From: Gemmatimonadota bacterium
GTDB taxonomy: Bacteria > Gemmatimonadota > Gemmatimonadetes > Gemmatimonadales > GWC2-71-9
NCBI GenBank assembly: GCA_003220855.1
Contig: QHTP01000132.1
Span: 1 to 10,928 of the forward strand
Reading direction: 5' to 3'
Length of the DNA stretch: 10,928 nt
In this document: in pieces, positions 6,228-10,928 of the stretch
Numbering within the stretch: position 1 is the first letter of the stretch
Layout: each line of letters starts with the position of its first letter
Made by a program: the position numbers and the translations under genes
The notes under the pieces: model-generated
Databases searched by the model: none
Told to the model about the DNA's origin: nothing
The model's input: only the letters and a program-made list of their open reading frames with translations

Positions 6228-7901
6228 TCAACGGATCCGGATGACGTTGAGCCGCGGCACGACCGCAGCCGGCAGAGCGGCGTTCCCGCCGCCGTTAAAG
6301 AACAGGGTGAACGCCGCCGCCCCGGGCGCCTGGAGCGCCCTCCCGTACACCCCCGAGCCCGATCGCAGCGTCCCGCTCAAACTCACGGCGCTCCCCGCGC
6401 TGGCTGTGGGCACGAGCGGGTAGGGGAGGGGGAAGTGCTGGGGATCCTGCTGGTTCAGCGACGCGAAGGTGCGCGTGCGGAAGTGCCAGGACGAGTAGGT
6501 GAGCTCTGCTGGTGCGATGAAGGGAGGCAGGTCGGACACCCAGTTGGCGAGCGCCCAGCGCGTCACGGTGGTGTCGAAGCTATGACCGGTCTGGGCGGCG
6601 ACATTGGCGGCCCCTGCCAGCGTAGTCTGCACGAGCTTCCCGGGCAGACCGGCGCCGTACTGATCCACCAGATAACGCGTGAACAGCCAGCTCGCGCCCA
6701 CCTCCGCGAGCGTGCCCTGGTCGAACTCGATCAGCAGCGGGGAAGCGCCGGTGGCGCTCAGGTACTTATAGGCGTCGTCCACGTCGTTGAACGCGTACAG
6801 CGAGAACGTGCCGTTGTCCGGGGGCGTGAGTGCCAGGTACTTTCGGCCGGCCAGCTCCTCGGCGTACTTGGATAGCCCTTCGTCCAGCCAACCCTCTTCG
6901 GTCGTCGTCCCTCTCAGGATGTGCTCGGCGAAGTTGATCATGTGCTGCAACTCGTGGACGAAGGTACCGGGGGCGATGCTGTCTACCTCGCCGCTCGTGT
7001 GCGCGCAGCTGAGGGTCGCGGTCGGATCGGCCACGATCGAGTAGAAGATCTCACCGTGGTTGGAGCTGCTCGAAGGGGCCGACAGGTCCAGGTCTCCCGG
7101 GTAAAAGAATCCCGCGATAAAGCCCGAGCTGCCGCACGCGGTCTTGGTCACCAGGGCGTTCACCACGGGGGTCATCAGGGCGATGACCACTCCATTTGCG
7201 TCGAGATCCGATACCGCGCCGAACGTGGCGGTGTCGAGCGGATAGAGGAGCGTATCGAACACCTGCCGCAACGTGTCGAGATGGGTGGAGTCGAGCCCTC
7301 CGGCGGGCGCCAGGGTGTCGATGTAGATGGCCACGTGGGCGCCCACGGCGCGGGCGCGCGCGCCCACGGTCTTGAACGTGGAGCAGTCGAGCGAGTTGCA
7401 CACGGCGAAGCTGCGGATGTCCCCCACGACGGGTGGCGTCGGGGCGATGGGCGCCCGCGGTGCGGCCGCCGCCGGGGCGGATCGCAGCGCCGCGGCCGCG
7501 GCGAACGATCGGGCGCGTCCCAGAGCCCGCAGCATGCCGTCGAACCGCGTTGCGGCGGCGCGCGGCGACGCCGGCTCGGCCAAACGCTGCCCCAGCATGG
7601 CCGTGGCCGCGAGAGTCGCGGTCCGGAGCTGGAAGGGCGACGACTCGCCGAAGGTGCCGGCCACCGACTGCGGCACGAGCAGATACTCGGCCGAGTCCAC
7701 CGACGCGTTGGCGGGTAACGTGACGCATCCGCCATCGGAGGCCGGATCGATCGAGGCGTACGCCCCGATCACGAGCGTAAGGGGAGATGCCAGCGCGGAG
7801 CTGCACGTCGGCGGTGTGCTCGGGCCGGTGGTGTCGTGGCTACACGCAGCCGTGGCGAGGAGCGCCCAGGTGACGATTCGTTCCGCCGTGCGATGCTTCA
7901 T
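6228..7901 (-). CDS. Secreted zinc metallopeptidase resembling family M30 (hyicolysin-like), probable lipoprotein
   Basis: This 557-residue protein begins with a signal sequence whose hydrophobic core ends in LLATAAC. C20 could be lipidated, although Thr at -3 makes the lipobox imperfect; S21 would not retain it at the inner membrane by the E. coli rule. The peptidase signature is HELQH at 316-320 inside FVHELQHMINF, with the likely third zinc ligand E341 in EEGWLDEGLSKYAEE. A preceding DANGVVIALMTPVVN and a GFIAGFFYPGDLD segment also match the M30 pattern. Six further cysteines (C33, C59, two in AVCNSLDC, one in TACGSS, one in LSCAHTS) could form three disulfides, fitting an extracytoplasmic site. 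The last 100 residues hold no recognised domain. The ATG at 7901 follows GGAGG (7911-7907) by five bases. It lies 33 bases after the TonB-dependent receptor gene and is probably in its operon. The substrate is unknown. Confidence 0.8.
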   Translation of the reverse strand: MKHRTAERIVTWALLATAACSHDTTGPSTPPTCSSALASPLTLVIGAYASIDPASDGGCVTLPANASVDSAEYLLVPQSVAGTFGESSPFQLRTATLAATAMLGQRLAEPASPRAAATRFDGMLRALGRARSFAAAAALRSAPAAAAPRAPIAPTPPVVGDIRSFAVCNSLDCSTFKTVGARARAVGAHVAIYIDTLAPAGGLDSTHLDTLRQVFDTLLYPLDTATFGAVSDLDANGVVIALMTPVVNALVTKTACGSSGFIAGFFYPGDLDLSAPSSSSNHGEIFYSIVADPTATLSCAHTSGEVDSIAPGTFVHELQHMINFAEHILRGTTTEEGWLDEGLSKYAEELAGRKYLALTPPDNGTFSLYAFNDVDDAYKYLSATGASPLLIEFDQGTLAEVGASWLFTRYLVDQYGAGLPGKLVQTTLAGAANVAAQTGHSFDTTVTRWALANWVSDLPPFIAPAELTYSSWHFRTRTFASLNQQDPQHFPLPYPLVPTASAGSAVSLSGTLRSGSGVYGRALQAPGAAAFTLFFNGGGNAALPAAVVPRLNVIRIR

Positions 7902-7934
7902 CTCGACCTCCGCGCTGGCATCCCGTGACGATCC

Positions 7935-10253
7935 TCAGGCTCCGATGTTGACCCGGAATTGTACGCTGCGGGGTCTGCCCAGTGATGCCCCGCTGAAGAA
8001 CGGTCCCTTCAGTGCGTACTTGCTGTCGAACAGGTTCTCTATATACACCTGCGGCCGGATCACGGTCGCGCCGACCGCGAACGTATAGCCGGCGCTGGCG
8101 TTCAGGATGAAGTTGGGGTCGACCTTGATCGACTTGTTGAAGTCGAACAACCCCGTGCCGTACGTCGAGTCGGGACTGTTGCCGTTCGTCAGGCCGCTCC
8201 CGTAGATCCCGGTCGCGGACAGATAGAAGCCGTGCGCCGAGTAGACCATGCTGGCGACGCCCGACAAGCGTTGGTCGTGGTCCAGGTCGAACGGGGTCGA
8301 GTCCGTGCTGGGCGGGAAAAATCCGCCGGTGACCCCGTCGAAGCCGTACGCGTGGTTCAGCGCAAGGTTCAGGTAGCCCGAGACCGGCCCCCGCGGTCGC
8401 ACCTCGACGACGCCTTCGATTCCCGTAATCCGCACGCGCCCGATGTTCACCGAGGTCAGAATGGCGGTACCAGGGATGGTGGCGTCATCGATGCCCGGGC
8501 TGCTCCGCTTGTGGTAGGCGGAGAGCTTGGTGACGACACCCATCGGAAAGCGATGCACGTACCCCACCTCGTAGAAGTCGTCGCGCTCGGGAACAGTCGG
8601 GTCCGCCGCGACCCCGCCTTGAGCGGTGCTGGTGATGGCACGGAGGTCTTCCACGTTGGTGGGCAGGAACAACCGACCGTAGTACACCCAGAACGTGTTG
8701 GCGGGATCGGGGAAGACGCTCAGCTTCACCCGCGGGCTCACCTGGTTCTGGTTCCCTGCGAACGGAGCGTTGTGGTTGTCGAACCGCGCGCCCGTCCGGA
8801 TCTCCCAATGGTCCGACGGCGCGATCGCCGCTTGGGCGTACACCCCCACGTCACTGCCTTTGAGATCAGAGTTCGATGCGGGTCCGGGGCTGTCCTGGTT
8901 GGTGACCGAGGAGAAGTCCTCGTGTCCACCGGTGTAGGATGCGAGCACGCCGGTCTTGAATTCGAGCCCGTGGTGGGGCTGGAGCGTGTAGTCCAGCTTG
9001 ACGCCGGCCGTGTGGAAATTCCGATCTTCCGCGACGATGTAGTGGTTCGTGTCGCCGGGGAACTGGAAGGTGGCCGAGTCCGTAAGACCCGGTGTGTAGT
9101 TCAGGCTCCCATCCCGGAAAAACGCTCCCGCGAACAGCTCCGATGAGCCGCCCGCGCCGCTCGCGCTCTCGGCGAACCGGTGGTTCCAGCCCAGGTTGAC
9201 GAACCCGTTCACGTCCTGCTGGTGGTCATCGATGATCCCGTTGGCCGAGTCGAACGGGACGGCGAAACGCGTGCGGGACCGGTTCAGGTCGATGTTCAGG
9301 ACATCATGATCGGAGGGGACGTACTGCACCTTGGCGAAGCCAAACAGGTCGGTACCATCGTTGTGAAAGTTCTCCACCGCGTTGTGCAGCGAGTCGAACA
9401 CGATCGGCTCGCGCCGCATGTCGGTCGCCTGACGCGTACCCGAGATGAAAAACCCCCACTTCCCAGCGTTCGTGCTGGCGTTCAGGGCCTCGCCGTTCGC
9501 GCTGAACGACCCGCCGTAACTCGAGGCATCGAGGTGGAACCCGCCGGAAGGGATCCGTGTCGTGACGTTGACGACCGCGGCGTTCTTGTTGCCGTACTCG
9601 GCGTCCCAGCCACCCGTCTGAAAGTCGATCTGGTTCACCACCTGCGGGTCGAACAGCTCGTTCAGGCTGCCCGAGATGCCCGAGGGCACCGGCACGCCGT
9701 CTACGTAGTAGGTGTATTCGGCGTGCTGGCCGCGGATGTGCACCTCGCCGGTCGGCGCCCGCGCCGCCCCCCCGATCGATTGCTGCAGGATCTGCGACGT
9801 CGTGTTGGTGGGCGCGCCGTGATAGTCGTTCTGCTTGAAGACCTGGTTGCCGGTGCGTGTGTCGACCGCAAGCGGCACGACCGACGTCACTTCGACGGCC
9901 GACAAATTGATGGGCAGCGGCACCATGTGGAAGTCGGCACGGCTCAGGCCCTCGGTGGCTCCAATGCTCACCTCCCGCGTTTCCGGGCGATAGCCGAGGT
10001 ATCGTACTTCGACGCGGTATGACCCCGCCGGCAAGTTATGGACGACGAAGCGACCGAAGGCATCGGTGGTGGCGATGGCGACGAGATCGCTCCCGCGCTG
10101 CACCCGCACCTCGCCGCCCGGCAGCGGTGTGCCGCTCGCGCTATCGGCCACGGCGCCGCCGATGTCGCCGTCGGCGGCGAAGGCAGGACGGGCCGAGAAG
10201 GCCGCCGCGAGCCACACCATGAAGGCCAGTGGCATCCACGTTCTGGAACGCAT
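7935..10253 (-). CDS. TonB-dependent outer-membrane receptor with N-terminal carboxypeptidase-regulatory-like domain
   Basis: This 772-residue protein should import a ligand across the outer membrane using TonB energy. It has a signal peptide (1-26, cleavage after AFA) and a carboxypeptidase-regulatory-like beta domain (about 28-110, with TDAFGRFVVHNLPAGSYRVE and a YLGYRPE motif). A TonB-box-like EVTSVV and a plug domain (about 125-240) follow, the latter containing VHIRGQHAEYTYYVDGVPV, DFQTGGWDAEYGNKNAAVVN and related plug motifs. The barrel takes up the rest, rich in alternating strands such as KLSAYHKR, and ends in VQFRVNIGA. The C-terminal residue is Ala, not the aromatic usual for barrel proteins, though a Phe lies six residues before it. 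No cysteine was noticed. The ATG at 10253 follows AAGGAG (10264-10259) by five bases. Ligand unknown; the upstream metal permease gene suggests a metal or metal complex, by inference. Confidence 0.92.
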   Translation of the reverse strand: MRSRTWMPLAFMVWLAAAFSARPAFAADGDIGGAVADSASGTPLPGGEVRVQRGSDLVAIATTDAFGRFVVHNLPAGSYRVEVRYLGYRPETREVSIGATEGLSRADFHMVPLPINLSAVEVTSVVPLAVDTRTGNQVFKQNDYHGAPTNTTSQILQQSIGGAARAPTGEVHIRGQHAEYTYYVDGVPVPSGISGSLNELFDPQVVNQIDFQTGGWDAEYGNKNAAVVNVTTRIPSGGFHLDASSYGGSFSANGEALNASTNAGKWGFFISGTRQATDMRREPIVFDSLHNAVENFHNDGTDLFGFAKVQYVPSDHDVLNIDLNRSRTRFAVPFDSANGIIDDHQQDVNGFVNLGWNHRFAESASGAGGSSELFAGAFFRDGSLNYTPGLTDSATFQFPGDTNHYIVAEDRNFHTAGVKLDYTLQPHHGLEFKTGVLASYTGGHEDFSSVTNQDSPGPASNSDLKGSDVGVYAQAAIAPSDHWEIRTGARFDNHNAPFAGNQNQVSPRVKLSVFPDPANTFWVYYGRLFLPTNVEDLRAITSTAQGGVAADPTVPERDDFYEVGYVHRFPMGVVTKLSAYHKRSSPGIDDATIPGTAILTSVNIGRVRITGIEGVVEVRPRGPVSGYLNLALNHAYGFDGVTGGFFPPSTDSTPFDLDHDQRLSGVASMVYSAHGFYLSATGIYGSGLTNGNSPDSTYGTGLFDFNKSIKVDPNFILNASAGYTFAVGATVIRPQVYIENLFDSKYALKGPFFSGASLGRPRSVQFRVNIGA

Positions 10254-10270
10254 GTGTTCTCCTTGTCGTG

Positions 10271-10284
10271 AGTGCTACAGCACT
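10271..10284. promoter_or_regulatory. Short dyad AGTGCT-AC-AGCACT before the receptor gene
   Basis: Six-base arms AGTGCT (10271-10276) and AGCACT (10279-10284) are perfect inverted repeats separated by AC. The site lies 18 bases from the receptor's ATG, just upstream of its ribosome binding site, where a repressor could act or the RNA could fold. It resembles no regulator box I can name, and no promoter hexamers are evident nearby. Confidence 0.3.
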
Positions 10285-10291
10285 GTTCCGG

Positions 10292-10314
10292 CGCGGCTCC
10301 GGTGAGGGAGCGCG
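10292..10314. other. GC-rich hairpin in the gap between the small Cys/His gene and the receptor gene
   Basis: GCTCC (10296-10300) pairs with GGAGC (10307-10311) around a six-base loop. CGC (10292-10294) pairs with GCG (10312-10314) across a bulged G10295, giving eight pairs. No T-run follows on the minus strand. It may weaken read-through from the upstream genes or be a chance fold in GC-rich DNA. Confidence 0.25.
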
Positions 10315-10331
10315 ACGGAGCGATTGCACGG

Positions 10332-10685
10332 CTAGGAGAGTGTCGGAGGGGCTCGGGGCTGCGGGTGGGGTCGGGCGAGCGGGTGCGGGCTGACGGCCGG
10401 GTCGACGGGACGCGGCGTGCGGCGCTCGGCGACCTTGAGACGGAGCGGCGTGGCCCGGCCCGTGAGGACCGGAGCCGTGAGGAAATGGCACAGCGCGCAC
10501 TCCGGTGGGTGGATGCGCGCGCAGCTGTTCGTGGTGCGGGACTCGAAATGCGCGGTCGCGTGCGTGCCCGCCGCGTCCAGCCGGGCGTCCGCCCACGCAG
10601 CAGCGCCGGGTAGCGCCAGCTGCCAGAGGGCTCCGAGGAGCAACACCACGCGCGCCCCGCGGGGACGCCCGGTGGCGCCGATCAT
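10332..10685 (-). CDS. Small secreted Cys/His protein of unknown function, coupled to the metal permease gene
   Basis: This 117-residue protein is not recognised with certainty. Residues 1-32 form a signal peptide (Arg-rich start, hydrophobic VVLLLGALWQLAL, cleavage near AWA), so the mature part is periplasmic or exported. The mature part carries H42, H46, E48, C55, H59, C63, C66 and H67, arranged C-x7-C-x2-C-H within CARIHPPECALCHFL. The final 40 residues are Pro/Arg-rich and probably unstructured. The clustered Cys and His residues suggest metal binding or a redox role; CALCH also fits the CXXCH haem c pattern, although nothing else looks like a cytochrome. A loose likeness to DUF2946 proteins, found near metal transport genes, is possible but untested. 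Its ATG (10685-10683) overlaps the permease stop as ATGA and has no Shine-Dalgarno sequence, indicating translational coupling. The receptor gene follows 78 bases later. Confidence 0.7.
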   Translation of the reverse strand: MIGATGRPRGARVVLLLGALWQLALPGAAAWADARLDAAGTHATAHFESRTTNSCARIHPPECALCHFLTAPVLTGRATPLRLKVAERRTPRPVDPAVSPHPLARPHPQPRAPPTLS

Positions 10686-10928
10686 GCTCGTGCGGGCATC
10701 AGTTTTCGGAGCACGATCGCCCCCACCAGCACGATCCCGTACATGCAGACGATCAGCGGGCCGGTCGGCAGGTCCCCGGCAAGCGACAGCCACAGGCCGA
10801 GCACCGACGCCAGCGCGCCCGAGCCCCACGAGATGTAGGCGAGACGTCTCATGTCACGCGTGAAGAGGAAGGCGATCACGGCCGGGACGACCAGGAAGCT
10901 GAACACCATCAGGACGCCGGCGACCGGT
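10682..10928 (-). CDS. C-terminal part of an ABC-3 family metal ABC transporter permease (ZnuB/MntB-like), partial
   Basis: The frame is open to the window edge and yields the last 81 or so residues of an inner-membrane permease. The segments PVAGVLMVFSFLVVPAVIAF, RRLAYISWGSGALASVLGL, and a conserved LPTGPLIVCMYG before a final hydrophobic helix match the C-terminal three helices of ABC-3 permeases that import zinc or manganese. The ATG at 10909 is internal, since in-frame family-like sequence continues before it. Its ATPase and binding-protein partners presumably lie outside the window. The stop overlaps the start of the small Cys/His gene by ATGA. The exact metal cannot be told from this fragment, and a hydrophobic-helix protein of another kind cannot be fully excluded. 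Confidence 0.8.
   Translation of the reverse strand, partial: PVAGVLMVFSFLVVPAVIAFLFTRDMRRLAYISWGSGALASVLGLWLSLAGDLPTGPLIVCMYGIVLVGAIVLRKLMPARA

Noticed and set aside
4302..6875. An 857-codon open frame on the plus strand crossing maeB, its promoter and the peptidase gene end
   Set aside because: It is antisense to well-identified maeB and peptidase sequence, has no recognisable motif, and is rich in His, Arg and Val as expected from mirrored GC-rich codons.
8232..10022. Long plus-strand frames opposite the TonB-dependent receptor
   Set aside because: They are mirrors of the receptor's codons without motifs or plausible ribosome binding sites.
10476..10500. CALCH in the small protein read as a c-type cytochrome haem site
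   Set aside because: There is a single CXXCH, no evident distal Met/His ligand context or cytochrome fold, and two more nearby Cys/His residues; metal or disulfide roles are at least as likely.
10686..10829. A longer start for the small Cys/His protein
   Set aside because: The extra residues mirror the permease gene and would hide the clear signal peptide starting at 10685.
10682..10909. A 75-residue standalone membrane protein starting at ATG 10909
   Set aside because: Family-like sequence (PVAGVL) continues in frame before this ATG to the window edge, so it is an internal Met of a longer permease.

Overview
The window is a GC-rich piece of a bacterial chromosome with nine protein genes (two cut by the window edges) and almost no free space. 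No RNA gene, CRISPR array, insertion sequence or attachment site was seen, and no gene-free stretch exceeds 80 bases. The origin is inferred only. The high GC, GTG and TTG starts, a carboxypeptidase-regulatory-type TonB-dependent receptor, a lipoprotein-like M30-type metallopeptidase and a PP2C phosphatase behind a membrane-anchored protein suit a Gram-negative (outer-membrane) soil or sediment bacterium. Gemmatimonadota is my best guess, but a protein search would have to decide.

Left edge, plus strand (1-971): the last 39 codons of a protein ending in a transmembrane anchor, then nine bases later a complete PP2C-type Ser/Thr phosphatase with a Gly/Ser-rich tail. It ends only five bases from the stop of the oppositely oriented neighbour.

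Centre, minus strand (6201 down to 977): a tightly coupled three-gene operon, maeB (malic enzyme fused to a phosphotransacetylase-like domain), pckA (ATP-type PEP carboxykinase) and a COG1078-type HD-domain phosphohydrolase. The first junction is an ATGA overlap and the second a TTGA overlap. A convincing sigma70-type promoter (TTGACA, 17 bases, TAGCAT) stands before maeB, and its -35 box lies in the loop region of a strong inverted repeat. The first two enzymes control flow between malate, oxaloacetate, pyruvate and PEP, so this is a gluconeogenic/C4-acid module with a nucleotide hydrolase attached.

Right part, minus strand (10928 down to 6228): the end of an ABC-3 family metal (Zn/Mn-type) permease, overlapping by ATGA a small secreted Cys/His protein of unknown function. 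After a 78-base gap come a TonB-dependent outer-membrane receptor and, 33 bases later, a secreted zinc metallopeptidase resembling family M30. The order suggests a metal acquisition locus spanning outer membrane, periplasm and inner membrane. The small Cys/His protein and the peptidase are its least explained parts.
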